Shown: one piece after another, positions 7,618-16,704 of the stretch
Position numbering within the stretch: the stretch's first letter is position 1
Layout: each line of letters opens with the position of its first letter
From: Chitinophaga pinensis DSM 2588
Lineage (GTDB): Bacteria > Bacteroidota > Bacteroidia > Chitinophagales > Chitinophagaceae
Direction: 5' to 3'
DNA: 64,000 bases
Assembly (NCBI RefSeq): GCF_000024005.1
Contig: NC_013132.1
Span: 8,116,001-8,180,000, forward strand
Made by a program: the position numbers and the translations under genes
The notes under the pieces: generated by a model
What the model was told of the DNA's origin: nothing
Database searches by the model: none
What the model saw: the letters and a program-made list of their open reading frames with translations, nothing else

Positions 7618-10600
7618 TTAGAATTTCACCATCAGGTTAGCACCAAAGCTTCTTGTACGAGGCATACCAAATGCTTCGAAACCTTGTGCATTGCCGTTTG
7701 TGTAGCTGGATTCCGGATCGAAGTTGTCGGTCTTCTTGTAAAGGATCAGCAGGTTACGTGCTACGAAAGACAAGGAAGCACTCTGTACGATTTTGAGTTT
7801 CGCTACCGGAATCTGGTAGCTGAATACCACCTGGCGTAATTTCACAAAGCTGCCGTCATACAGGAAATGATCCGTGTAGTTCTTCGTGTTATCGTAGTAA
7901 AGACGCAGATTGGCTACCGGAATCGTGTTATGATAGTCATTTCCTTTTTCATCCACACCATTCAGTTCAATACCATTTTCTCTGCCTACGAGTGTTTTCT
8001 TGTGCAGACCAAAACGGGTCGCATATACATCCGTACCGGAGAATACTTTGTTGCCAAACTTGCCGTCTACCAGGATGTCGAGGGACAGGCGTTTGTAGTT
8101 AAACGTGTTGCTCAGACCCATTGTCAGCGGCGGTACACCTCTGCCTAATGCTTTCAGTTCACTTTTCTGCTCATAGCCGGAGGTACTGTTGTAAACGGTC
8201 TGTCCTTTTTCATTCTGTACAGTAGTGTAACCCATGATGATACCATAAGGCTGTCCTACTGTGTTGTGTACAAATGCCCAGCTACCTACGCTTGTCGCCA
8301 TTTGCAGGGTATTCAGACCTGCAGCCAGCTGTTCTACTTTACTGACATTGTAGGCCATGTTGTAGCTCACATTCCAGGAAAAGTCTTTACGTTTGATTGG
8401 CGTACCTGTCAGGAGTAATTCAACGCCTTTGTTGGAGAGTTTACCTACGTTCAGTAACGCATTGTTATAACCGGAGGCGGTAGAGATCGCAGTGCTTACG
8501 ATATCGTCTGTCGTCTGTTTCTTGTAGTACGTCAGGTCAATGCCCAATCTGTTATTCAGGAACTGCGCTTCACCACCAACTTCATATGTAGTAGAGGTCA
8601 ATGGTTTCAGGGTAGAGTTGGTTACCAGGTTCACTGCATTAGACTGCGTTACCTGCTGTACCGGACGACCCAGGTGACCTCCCTGTAACATCGTATATGT
8701 CTGATTCAGGATATATGGATCCGGCGTTGCACCACCTACCTGTGCCCATGAAGCACGCAGTTTTGCAAAGCTGATTGCCTTTGGCATCTTCACCGCATCA
8801 GAGAGGATAAAGCTACCACCTACTGAAGGATATAGAATGCTGTTGCTCTGTGGACTCAGTGTGGAGAACCAGTCCTGACGCGCTGTAAAGTTCAGGAAGA
8901 AGATGGATTTGTAATCCAGGTCCAGGGAACCAAATACTGAGTTGGTCGCTACTTTACCTCTTGTTGGCGTAGTTGTAGAGGTGGTCAGGTTAGTAGAGCT
9001 GTAGAAGAACGGAATGATAAACTGTGTACCTGCAATAGCCGTCTGGTTGGTATTAAAACGACGGGCATTAGCACCTACCAAAGCATTCACGCCGATGTTA
9101 CCTGCGATCTTGGTGTTGTAACCGGCAGTTACCATAGAGTTAGTTTCAGCTACAGAGTTTCTCAGTTCACTGTATTCACCTGCTGCGCCGGTTGTGTACA
9201 CAGTACCGGTTGGGATGATACCGATGTAGTTGTAATCAAAAAAGTCACGGCTCACTGTTCCTTTTACGTAGAGATTTTTCAGCAGATCATATTTAACGCT
9301 GGCCTGACCGATGAAACGGTTTTTGGTATCGTTGTTTTTAAATCTGTTGACAACAAAATAAGGGTTGGAAGCGTAGGCTGTTTCATTCCACTGGATCTCA
9401 CGACCGGTTTCATCATAACCCGGATCCATCCAGCGTACGTCAACTGTGTTGGCTACCATATAAACGCCCCAGTTGGGGTTACCGGTGGCATCCCCGGAAC
9501 TGGGACGGTTGGTTGCATTCTCAACATTATATTGCGCTATAGCTTCTATGCTCAGTTTTTTACCCAGGAAAGCATTCAGGTTCAGGTTCGCAATCTTCTT
9601 GTCGAACTTTGAATTTGGAATGATAGCTTTACTGTTGGTATTTGAGAGGGAGAAGCGGAAATTTACTGCTTCGCTACCACCGTTGAAGGCTACTGTATTG
9701 GTAAAAGTAGATCCGGTACGGTAGAAGTTTTTGATATTATCTTTCTGTGGAGTATATGAATGCATTTTCCCATCGAAAGCTACATATTCTGTACCATCCA
9801 TTTTAGTACCCCATGAACGGCGGCCGTAGGTGATCGCCTCTGCCTGTGAAGTCGGCTTCAGACCTTTGTCACCCTGACCATATTCATACTGCCAGTCAGG
9901 CAATACAGCAGGCGATTCCAATGTCATGGTTGTATTGTAATCAACACCGATACCTTTACGTGCACGACCTTTTTTAGTGGTAATCACAATCACACCATTT
10001 GCAGCACGGGAGCCATACAGCGCCGCAGCAGATCCACCTTTCAGTACACTGATAGTTTCGATATCATCCGGGTTGATACCACCGATACCATCGCCTCTGT
10101 CTACGTTTTGTCCGCCACCACCTGTAGTCGGCGCACCACCCGGTGTCGTATTATCGATCGGCATACCATTCACTACATACAGTGGCTGGTTATTACTACC
10201 CAATGAGCTGTTACCACGGATGATGACACGGCTGGAACCACCAGGACCGCTCGCCAGACTGGTTGCATTCACACCAGGAATCTTTCCGCTCAATGCATTT
10301 GCAACGTTCACTTCACGTGCCTGTGTGAATTCACTACCTTTTACTTCAGATACTGCGTATACCAGGGCTTTCTTTTCCTTTCTGATACCCAATGCCGTCA
10401 CTACTACTTCAGATAATGATTCATTCGATTCTGCCAGACTGATAGCCAGTGGCGCATCAGCATCGGTTACATTTACTTCTTTCTTAGCAAAACCCATGGA
10501 GCTGATCACCAGTACAAAAGGCGGTGTAGCGCCTTTGAGGTTCAGTTCGAAGCTACCATCAGGACCGGCCATAGCTGCCACATTGGAATTACCTTTGAGT

Positions 10601-11061
10601 ACAATGCTTGCACCAGGTACAGGCGAACCATCAGGACCGGTTACTTTACCTTTCAGTTTATCAGCCATCAGACTGTTCACGTTGAGGATAGTGGATGCTG
10701 AAGGTGTATATATAGAATATTGTGTTTTATTGACACGCATATAAGCAAGCGCAAAGTCAGACAAGAGCAGGCGTAATGCTGCTTCTGTCTCCATGCTTTC
10801 CGCTTTTTCCATTAGTTCTGCTGATATCAGTTTCCCATCCAGTAATCCCTCTTTATAAGCGATACGGACATTTTGAAATTTCTTTAGCTTTATTAAAGCT
10901 TCTTTAAGGGACACAGTGGCAGATACGTGTTTTACAGGGATCTTATCAGACTGCCTCATGGCATACATCGAGGGCGTCTGTGCGCTGACAGATATGGCAA
11001 TACCTGGCAGCAGGGCACAAGAGAGCAGCCCCAAAACGAGATTTTGGTTCAAAATGTTCAT
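7618..11061 (-). CDS. SusC/RagA-type TonB-dependent transporter with STN signalling domain
   Basis: This is a 1147-residue outer-membrane protein. In order it has a signal peptide ending SVSA, a secretin/TonB N-terminal (STN) domain at about 45-115 (VSLKEALIKLKKFQNVRIAYKEGLL), a carboxypeptidase-regulatory-like domain at about 137-215 (LKGKVTGPDGSPVPGASIVLKG), a TonB box region (LSEVVVTALGIRK), a plug with GPGGSSRVIIRG and IETISVLKGGSAAALYGSRA, then a beta-barrel ending RSFGANLMVKF. The STN domain and the adjacent FecR and sigma genes mark it as a transducer that signals ligand occupancy to the anti-sigma factor. Energy comes from TonB-ExbBD. Confidence 0.95.
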   Translation of the reverse strand: MNILNQNLVLGLLSCALLPGIAISVSAQTPSMYAMRQSDKIPVKHVSATVSLKEALIKLKKFQNVRIAYKEGLLDGKLISAELMEKAESMETEAALRLLLSDFALAYMRVNKTQYSIYTPSASTILNVNSLMADKLKGKVTGPDGSPVPGASIVLKGNSNVAAMAGPDGSFELNLKGATPPFVLVISSMGFAKKEVNVTDADAPLAISLAESNESLSEVVVTALGIRKEKKALVYAVSEVKGSEFTQAREVNVANALSGKIPGVNATSLASGPGGSSRVIIRGNSSLGSNNQPLYVVNGMPIDNTTPGGAPTTGGGGQNVDRGDGIGGINPDDIETISVLKGGSAAALYGSRAANGVIVITTKKGRARKGIGVDYNTTMTLESPAVLPDWQYEYGQGDKGLKPTSQAEAITYGRRSWGTKMDGTEYVAFDGKMHSYTPQKDNIKNFYRTGSTFTNTVAFNGGSEAVNFRFSLSNTNSKAIIPNSKFDKKIANLNLNAFLGKKLSIEAIAQYNVENATNRPSSGDATGNPNWGVYMVANTVDVRWMDPGYDETGREIQWNETAYASNPYFVVNRFKNNDTKNRFIGQASVKYDLLKNLYVKGTVSRDFFDYNYIGIIPTGTVYTTGAAGEYSELRNSVAETNSMVTAGYNTKIAGNIGVNALVGANARRFNTNQTAIAGTQFIIPFFYSSTNLTTSTTTPTRGKVATNSVFGSLDLDYKSIFFLNFTARQDWFSTLSPQSNSILYPSVGGSFILSDAVKMPKAISFAKLRASWAQVGGATPDPYILNQTYTMLQGGHLGRPVQQVTQSNAVNLVTNSTLKPLTSTTYEVGGEAQFLNNRLGIDLTYYKKQTTDDIVSTAISTASGYNNALLNVGKLSNKGVELLLTGTPIKRKDFSWNVSYNMAYNVSKVEQLAAGLNTLQMATSVGSWAFVHNTVGQPYGIIMGYTTVQNEKGQTVYNSTSGYEQKSELKALGRGVPPLTMGLSNTFNYKRLSLDILVDGKFGNKVFSGTDVYATRFGLHKKTLVGRENGIELNGVDEKGNDYHNTIPVANLRLYYDNTKNYTDHFLYDGSFVKLRQVVFSYQIPVAKLKIVQSASLSFVARNLLILYKKTDNFDPESSYTNGNAQGFEAFGMPRTRSFGANLMVKF

Positions 11062-11117
11062 AGTTTTTTTTTACGTGTCCTAGTATTCCCGCGTTAAGCG
11101 TGTGTTTTTCACACCGT

Positions 11118-12176
11118 TTACTTTCCTGAAGCGATGACTAATTCCTTCTCTGAAGGCTGTTCAATTCTGACGTTGAGCGTAGTGGTAATTACAGTCAATA
11201 GTTCTTCTACATTAGCTACGTTAATATCTCCCTCTATCTTTAGCTTTTTGATGGATTGTTCACTGACCTTTACAGTATAACCGTAATTATCCTGTAATGT
11301 CTCTATTATTTCTCCTAAAGTGGCATCGGTAAACGTCAGTGGTACCTGTATCCAACGTCTGATCGATTCTGGTTTGTTTATTTTTTTGGTTAGCAATAAA
11401 TGATTGTCTGCATACTCGATATAATCTCCAGGCAACATGACCACTGCTTTGGGCGCAGCTGGTCCTTCTTTGAACCCTACCTGTATTTTACCTGTTACCA
11501 GTCCTACTTTTGTTTTTCCGTGGCGGCTTCTTACATTAAATGAAGTACCCAGTACTTCGATGGTCAGTCCATTGCTGTGTACCAGGAAACGTTGACCGGG
11601 TCTTACATTGGTGGTATCCCTGTTCAGGTGTTTGACATCGAAGAAAGCCTCTCCTTCTATCCATACTTCTCTGGGAGCGATCGTATCCCATTTTTCCTGG
11701 AAGGAGATAGAAGAGGTTGCGTTCAATGTCACTACTGAATGATCGGGCAGGGTGATCGTTCTTTTCTCGCCGTATCCTGTAGCGATCATCTCTATGTGTG
11801 GCCTGTTCAGCTTACTATAGATCAGGTATCCGCCGGCAGTAGCTACCAATGCGATAGCGGCTGCTCGTACCCAGACATTCATTCTGCGGAAGATACCTGG
11901 ACGACGGGATTCCTCTGCTGCAATAGTGGCAGTGATCCTGTCCAGCAAATGCGCTTTATTGTCCTTGTTTTCCCAGATTTCCTGCGAACGGTAAGTACGG
12001 ATCACACTGACTGCAAAATTGAAATTCTCAGCAGCTGAAGGGTACTGTACAGGGAATTCGCTCCAGAACTGTGCTACAAGAACGTCCTGCTCTTTGCCTG
12101 ACACCCATTTAATGAAGGCGTCATCATCCAGGAAATTCTCCAGTGTATACGTCGTATATTTTTCATTGTTCATCAC
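11118..12176 (-). CDS. FecR-family anti-sigma factor / signal transducer
   Basis: The 352-residue protein has a cytoplasmic N-terminal region, one membrane helix at about 107-123 (AAAIALVATAGGYLIY), and a periplasmic FecR domain (GEKRTITLPDHSVVTLNATSS, VWIEGEAFFDVKHL, LTIEVLGTSFNVRS). A DUF4974 domain follows at the C-terminus (PLTFTDATLGEIIETLQDNYGYTV). It should hold the neighbouring sigma factor inactive until the STN domain of the SusC partner signals. It starts 42 bases after the sigma gene and precedes susC by 56 bases, the standard order for this regulatory set. Confidence 0.93.
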   Translation of the reverse strand: MMNNEKYTTYTLENFLDDDAFIKWVSGKEQDVLVAQFWSEFPVQYPSAAENFNFAVSVIRTYRSQEIWENKDNKAHLLDRITATIAAEESRRPGIFRRMNVWVRAAAIALVATAGGYLIYSKLNRPHIEMIATGYGEKRTITLPDHSVVTLNATSSISFQEKWDTIAPREVWIEGEAFFDVKHLNRDTTNVRPGQRFLVHSNGLTIEVLGTSFNVRSRHGKTKVGLVTGKIQVGFKEGPAAPKAVVMLPGDYIEYADNHLLLTKKINKPESIRRWIQVPLTFTDATLGEIIETLQDNYGYTVKVSEQSIKKLKIEGDINVANVEELLTVITTTLNVRIEQPSEKELVIASGK

Positions 12177-12218
12177 GATATCCCCTATTTACTACTATTA
12201 GACATGACATGGCTGAAA

Positions 12219-12839
12219 TTATCCCTCCGTTACCGGAATTTTTTTAGAAAAATTTCTAAAGAGGAATATCATTATGCTGAGGAAGGTCAGGAAGCATTTA
12301 TCTGACACTTTATGAAGGTTGTCGAGGGCCTTATATAATAATTTATAAGTGGAGCTCATATTGATGTCCATAATGACGGATATTTCCTCATAGGACATTC
12401 CTTCATAAAAACGGAGAAAGATGATTTCCTGCTGACGGGCAGGCAGTGTATTAACAAGTGCGATGACCTGATTTCTGAGTTCCTGTTCTTCCTGGCGGAA
12501 AGAGGCATCAGGTATAAAGTTGACAGCAAAGGCTCCCTGTCCGGATGCATTGTCCAGTTCTACAAATTTAGACAGGGATTGTATTTTACGAAACAATGTA
12601 GAGCGTAATGCTTTATACAGGTAATTCTTCACGGAGGCTGGATTGCCCAGTCTTGCGCGGGTAGTCCATAGTCTTACAAAAAGATCATGTACTACATCCT
12701 GGATCAGATCCGCATCCTGCGTAAATTTGCGGCCGTAATTGTTCAACAATTCATAAAATTCACCGTAGAGCGCAGTAAAAGCGTCCCAATCCCCCTGTTT
12801 AAACGCATTCCACCATAACACGTGACTCTCCGATTGCAT
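12219..12839 (-). CDS. ECF-type RNA polymerase sigma-70 factor
   Basis: The 206-residue protein has region 2 at about 15-80 (FTALYGEFYELLNNYG, DLIQDVVHDLFVRLW) and region 4 at about 120-175 (LVNTLPARQQEIIFLRFYEGMSYEEISVIM, then a helix-turn-helix). It belongs to the ECF group found with FecR and SusCD in Bacteroidota. After region 4 there is a hydrophobic segment (FLTFLSIMIFLFRNF) and a basic end. This is common in the group, but its role is unclear. It should drive transcription of the downstream susCD and catabolic genes once FecR releases it. Confidence 0.93.
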   Translation of the reverse strand: MQSESHVLWWNAFKQGDWDAFTALYGEFYELLNNYGRKFTQDADLIQDVVHDLFVRLWTTRARLGNPASVKNYLYKALRSTLFRKIQSLSKFVELDNASGQGAFAVNFIPDASFRQEEQELRNQVIALVNTLPARQQEIIFLRFYEGMSYEEISVIMDINMSSTYKLLYKALDNLHKVSDKCFLTFLSIMIFLFRNFSKKIPVTEG

Positions 12840-12913
12840 TAGCAGTTAGTTTATCAAGACGATTCCTAATAATACAAAAAAAATACCGCCCGGTGATAAC
12901 ATTTTCGTTCGTG

Positions 12914-13990
12914 TCAGATTTTTACGATTATATTTCTTTTATACATGATCCATACTGGTATGAACATCAGGATGACCAGGGTGATCGCCGCTGCAAGGGA
13001 TGCATTGAACGGAGATAAGAAAGCGCCATATGCGCGGAACATACCGCCGGACATACCTTTAAATATCATAGGAATGGCGCCGGATAAAACATAGGCGGTG
13101 ATCGCATTACGGCCGAATGCTACGAAAGGAGGCGTGATACTTTTATACTGTTGCACATCGATGAGCCAGTAAGAAAGTGCAAGGCCCATAGCTGCCAGTC
13201 CGCCTGTATACAAAACAAAGGAACTTGTCCATAATGATTTATTGATCGGGAAAAAGCCATCCCATATCAGCCCTGCGATAACAGACAGAAAACCTGCTGC
13301 AAACAACCAGGACACCTTATCCGCATCCGCCACATCTTTTCTGCGTAACCAGTCGCCGGTCATAATACCCAGCAATCCTGTGGATATCGCAGGCAGTGTA
13401 CTAAGCAATCCTTCAGGGTCCCAGGTGCGGGCCTGTTTCCAGAGATGCTGCTCTCCCAGTACTGTTCTGTCTATCCAGGCAGCCAGATTGGTTTCCGCTT
13501 CCAGGTTGGCCGGACCATACCCGGGTACCGGGACCACTGTCATCAGCAGCCAGTAGATCACCAGGAACGAAATGCAGAGCCATATACGGGGCTTAGTGCC
13601 CGTTTTTAAGTATAGTAAGGAAATAACAAGGAAAACGATAGAAATGCGCTGTAATACGCCTAAAATCCTCAGATTATGGAAATCAAAAGAAGGGATCAGA
13701 CGAAAAGCCAGTCCGATAGCAAAAAGTATCGCCGCACGGCGGATGATATGAATGATCAGTGAGGTATGTCCGCTGACATCAGCCTTCCTGCTGCTCAGCG
13801 CAAAAGTAACCGATACACCGACCATAAAGAGGAAGAAAGGAAAAACCAGGTCTGTTGGTGTACAGCCATTCCATTTTGAATGTTCCAGTGGCGGATAGAC
13901 ATACGACCAGCTTCCCGGATTATTCACCAATATCATGGCAGCGACAGTTAATCCGCGGAAGAAGTCGAGCGAAAGGAGCCTTTGTTTCAT
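12914..13990 (-). CDS. HGSNAT-type membrane acyltransferase (heparan-alpha-glucosaminide N-acetyltransferase domain)
   Basis: This 358-residue polytopic protein begins LSLDFFRGLTVAAMILVNNPG, followed by the WNGCTPTDLVFPFFLFMVGVS block that marks the HGSNAT/YeiB-like acyltransferase family. About ten membrane segments follow. Members move acetyl groups from cytosolic acetyl-CoA to sugars across the membrane. The bacterial substrate is usually unknown. It sits 74 bases upstream of the sigma gene on the same strand, so it could feed transcription into the locus, but there is no clear functional link. Confidence 0.82.
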   Translation of the reverse strand: MKQRLLSLDFFRGLTVAAMILVNNPGSWSYVYPPLEHSKWNGCTPTDLVFPFFLFMVGVSVTFALSSRKADVSGHTSLIIHIIRRAAILFAIGLAFRLIPSFDFHNLRILGVLQRISIVFLVISLLYLKTGTKPRIWLCISFLVIYWLLMTVVPVPGYGPANLEAETNLAAWIDRTVLGEQHLWKQARTWDPEGLLSTLPAISTGLLGIMTGDWLRRKDVADADKVSWLFAAGFLSVIAGLIWDGFFPINKSLWTSSFVLYTGGLAAMGLALSYWLIDVQQYKSITPPFVAFGRNAITAYVLSGAIPMIFKGMSGGMFRAYGAFLSPFNASLAAAITLVILMFIPVWIMYKRNIIVKI

Positions 13991-14041
13991 TGAACGTAAG
14001 ATTTAGTGCTGGTACCTGTTAAGATAGCAGAATAAATTTTA

Positions 14042-14734
14042 TCACAAAAGCTCCTTCCCCTGATTTTCTCTGAATGCGATAAAAGCTTCTCTTCCGTAGT
14101 GGTCTGCCTTACGGGTTGTTTCTGGCAAACGGTATGTTACACTCATTTTTAGTACCATCGCGGTAGCAGTATCCAGGGATACTTTATGTCCGGTAGAAAC
14201 GAATACAGGACTGATGCCGTTCTGTGTTCTGAGGGCATTGCCAATATGTTCTCCATTGTCTTCTGCAAGTAAAGGACTGACAGCGCCTCTTTCAGCAGCC
14301 AGTTCTTCATACTTACCGAATAAGCGGGTTTTACCACATCCCAATGCAGGTACATCTAATAGTACCCCCATATGACAGGCAAGTCCGAAGCGACGGGGAT
14401 GCGCGATTCCCTGTCCGTCACAGATGACGAGATCTGGCCGGCGTTCCAGTTTCTTCCAGGCTTCCAGCAATACCGGCATTTCCCGGAAAGAAAACAGTCC
14501 CGGGATATATGGAAAGGTGACCTGCATACAATGCGTGGCTACTTCCACTACTTCAAGGGTATTGAAATCAAGTAAGACAAAGGCGCCTGCAATGAGGTCG
14601 CTTTCCTTGTCATATTCTACATCCACACCGGCAATGAGTTTGATGTGGGCAGGCAGTTCGTCCGTCCGGATCACCTTTGGACGCAACTCTTCCTGTAATT
14701 GTATCGCCTCCTGTTCTGTGAGCATCGTGTTCAT
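14042..14734 (-). CDS. nfi: Endonuclease V (deoxyinosine 3' endonuclease)
   Basis: The 230-residue protein matches endonuclease V, which nicks DNA one base 3' of deoxyinosine in repair of deaminated adenine. Visible motifs are AGVDVEYD (first metal Asp), VTFPYIPGLFSFREMPVLLEA (the PYIPGxLxFRE signature with the active-site Tyr and Glu), DLVICDGQGIAHPRRFGLACHMGV (second metal Asp and the GxGxAHPR loop) and later STGHKVSLDTA. The length is normal. It is divergent from the small lipoprotein gene, with a 117-base shared intergenic region. Confidence 0.95.
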   Translation of the reverse strand: MNTMLTEQEAIQLQEELRPKVIRTDELPAHIKLIAGVDVEYDKESDLIAGAFVLLDFNTLEVVEVATHCMQVTFPYIPGLFSFREMPVLLEAWKKLERRPDLVICDGQGIAHPRRFGLACHMGVLLDVPALGCGKTRLFGKYEELAAERGAVSPLLAEDNGEHIGNALRTQNGISPVFVSTGHKVSLDTATAMVLKMSVTYRLPETTRKADHYGREAFIAFRENQGKELL

Positions 14735-14851
14735 GATAAATTTCCTTTACTTCCTAAACGTTTCACGGCTGCTGCCTGTAACTTTTGAGTCCGCCAGCGC
14801 GTTTAACTGACAATTCCAACCCCCGTGATTAATCAACCAGACTAAACGAAA

Positions 14852-15163
14852 ATGAAACGTATTATTACCATTTGTGCCCTAATATCAGCATTTGCCTGCT
14901 CAAAAGACCATAGCAGGACTTTTAAAGGAATAATAACTGAATCGGACAATTGCTGCTCCTCAATGGAAGGGGGTAGAATTTACAAAGTGAATATCGTTGG
15001 ATCTGACAGTACGGTCACGACGGTATTACCGGCAGACTACAAGCTTGGAGATGCCATTGCATTCAATATGCATATAAATGATACACCTCCTGCAATACTA
15101 TGTCTTGCCATCTGTACAATGCCAGGTCTTGTGAAGTTATCGGATGTGACAAGAGTAGAGTAA
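14852..15163 (+). CDS. Small hypothetical lipoprotein
   Basis: The 103-residue protein has a short lipoprotein signal (MKRIITICALISAFACS, lipobox FAC). The mature part is a short beta-rich domain (RTFKGIITESDNCCSSMEG, GRIYKVNIVGSDSTVTTVLP, DYKLGDAIAFNMH) with several Cys. I do not recognise a named family; an OB-like or SH3-like barrel is possible. Its stop is 7 bases from the convergent SMI1/KNR4 stop. Confidence 0.7.
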   Translation: MKRIITICALISAFACSKDHSRTFKGIITESDNCCSSMEGGRIYKVNIVGSDSTVTTVLPADYKLGDAIAFNMHINDTPPAILCLAICTMPGLVKLSDVTRVE

Positions 15164-15170
15164 CAAACCG

Positions 15171-15626
15171 TTATTTCTTAATAACGCCATCAAACTTCAA
15201 TACTTTATTCAGCTCTTCCCTGATCAACTGAGAAAAGGAGGGTTTAAAAACATCAGCTTTACCCGCATCCAGGACATACACAGCAGGATCGTCTTCTTCT
15301 GACGCACAATCGAAGAAATAAGAGGAAAGTCCCTGCCACTGGCCGAAGAAGAAGTGACTGTCTTTTATTACAAAGGCGGTGGAGCCCGTGTCTGCCAATG
15401 ATTTAACAGCATCTTTCCTGTTCTGTGCCAGGTAGGATACTTCACTTGAATAATTTCTCAGAATACGTCCCTTTTTCTTTCCGAATATAGAGATGAACTC
15501 CACGTAGGCTAAGGGAAGCTTTACATTATACTGTAACTCTATTGCTTTGATCTCTTCCGCGTTAACTCCTTGAGGATCACCCAGGTTCTTTGGATACTGT
15601 TGTAAAAAATCCAGATACTTTGCCAT
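15171..15626 (-). CDS. SMI1/KNR4-family protein
   Basis: This 151-residue cytoplasmic protein has the SMI1/KNR4 (SUKH) layout: an N-terminal helix, EIKAIELQYNVKLPLAYVEFISIFGKKKG, then FFFGQWQGLSSYFFDCASEEDDPAVYVLD and a C-terminal helix (SFSQLIREELNKVL). SUKH proteins are often immunity proteins of polymorphic toxins, but no toxin gene lies nearby. The role here is therefore open; it could be a solitary or housekeeping member. Confidence 0.8.
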   Translation of the reverse strand: MAKYLDFLQQYPKNLGDPQGVNAEEIKAIELQYNVKLPLAYVEFISIFGKKKGRILRNYSSEVSYLAQNRKDAVKSLADTGSTAFVIKDSHFFFGQWQGLSSYFFDCASEEDDPAVYVLDAGKADVFKPSFSQLIREELNKVLKFDGVIKK

Positions 15627-16237
15627 GTGATAATCTGATAATAAAGCATAATATTAATTATTTTTTTCATGGAAACGTAGGATTTTTTCCACGGCCTGTT
15701 GCGCCTGGTATCAGACCATATTGCGCATAGCTGCGAATAGTCGTTATAATGGAGAAAGGGTATAACAGGCATACAGCAAAGTAAGCGACGGCACCGCTGT
15801 AAATAGGGGTTAAATTGCACCTGTATGCCGTCGGGCACTGAAACAGATGACAATCATCAATGGAGAAAAAGAAGTGAGGGAAAATGGGGTAGCTGGGTCA
15901 AATAATGGAAGAAAGGCCATTCGTACTGTCCCTATCCCAAAATAGATGCCAGAATGTAGTACATTCTACACACAATAATCCCGCAACGCCACATGAGTGC
16001 GACACATACAAGCCACTAACTACTAGGGCTCAATACATTAAGCAGTGCAGTCAGATTTTATCAACATTCACTGATTTGGCTGATTGGGCGCACCATTGCT
16101 GCCCGTATCCCAAACACAAAAGCACGGGGTTTCCTCCGTAAATACAGATACAGTTCGAACCTGGTAGCACTCCACACTACGAAACTGGTATGATTTTACG
16201 CGCAATTAATTAGCGTTCACCATTTAAACCAGACAGG
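15627..16237. other. 610-base intergenic region without a convincing gene
   Basis: No open frame here has family-like or codon-biased content. It holds an inverted repeat GGCATACAG (15768-15776) / CTGTATGCC (15821-15829) and a nested GACGGCA / TGCCGTC pair. There is also a short palindrome AGAATGT-AGT-ACATTCT at 15951-15967 that could be an operator. A structured RNA or decayed gene is possible but unproven. Confidence 0.4.
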
Positions 16238-16660
16238 ATGAAAAAGAATACCAGGGATGTTGCTGTTATCGCAGGAGTAAGCGTCATTGCCGGATCCCGC
16301 GCTACACTGGCGCCGGCGTTACTGTTTCCGGAAAATAAAGTACTCACGATGATGGCTGCCGGTGAGGCTTATGTGGATAAATTACCGGGCATCGGCGACA
16401 GAATAGCGCCTGCGGGGCTTGTCGGACGAAGCATTTCAGGTGCCATTACCGGTGCTGTAGTGAGTAAGCGCAGACAAAGGAATATGTGGCTGGGAGCGCT
16501 TGTAGGAGCCGCAGCAGCCTGCGCCGGAGCTTATGTAACTTATTATGCCCGCAAGAAAATAGGGCAGATCACACGTACTCCCGACCCTGTTGTCGGACTG
16601 ATAGAAGACGTAGCAATGATCTGTCTCGGCAGCATATTACTCGACGACGACCGAATATAG
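16238..16660 (+). CDS. DUF4126-type small membrane protein
   Basis: The 140-residue Gly/Ala-rich hydrophobic protein has three or four membrane segments. VIAGSRATLAPALLF, DKLPGIGDRIAPAGLVGRSISGAITGAVV and GALVGAAAACAGAYVTYYARKK resemble the DUF4126 family, whose function is unknown. The gene stands alone and is followed by a hairpin. The family call rests on motif resemblance only. Confidence 0.65.
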   Translation: MKKNTRDVAVIAGVSVIAGSRATLAPALLFPENKVLTMMAAGEAYVDKLPGIGDRIAPAGLVGRSISGAITGAVVSKRRQRNMWLGALVGAAAACAGAYVTYYARKKIGQITRTPDPVVGLIEDVAMICLGSILLDDDRI

Positions 16661-16675
16661 ACTATGTATAAACCT

Positions 16676-16704
16676 AAGGCCGTCCACCATCGGCGGACGG
16701 CCTT
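16676..16704 (+). terminator. Terminator-like hairpin after DUF4126 gene
   Basis: A perfect 10-bp stem AAGGCCGTCC / GGACGGCCTT has a 9-base loop, 15 bases after the stop codon. No strong T-run follows. Confidence 0.6.

Noticed and set aside
842..12839. Classical polysaccharide utilisation locus
   Set aside because: SusCD are present, but no glycoside hydrolase or polysaccharide lyase is in the operon; the enzymes suit small amide or amino compounds. The GH29 fucosidase at 17.1-18.5 kb is separate.
15905..16141. Open frame of 78 codons on the plus strand
   Set aside because: Composition is Cys/His/Thr-rich with no signal, domain or codon bias, and no promoter or partner gene; treated as chance.
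16141..16175. AGTTCGAACC resembling a tRNA T-arm
   Set aside because: No acceptor stem, anticodon arm or CCA end can be built around it.
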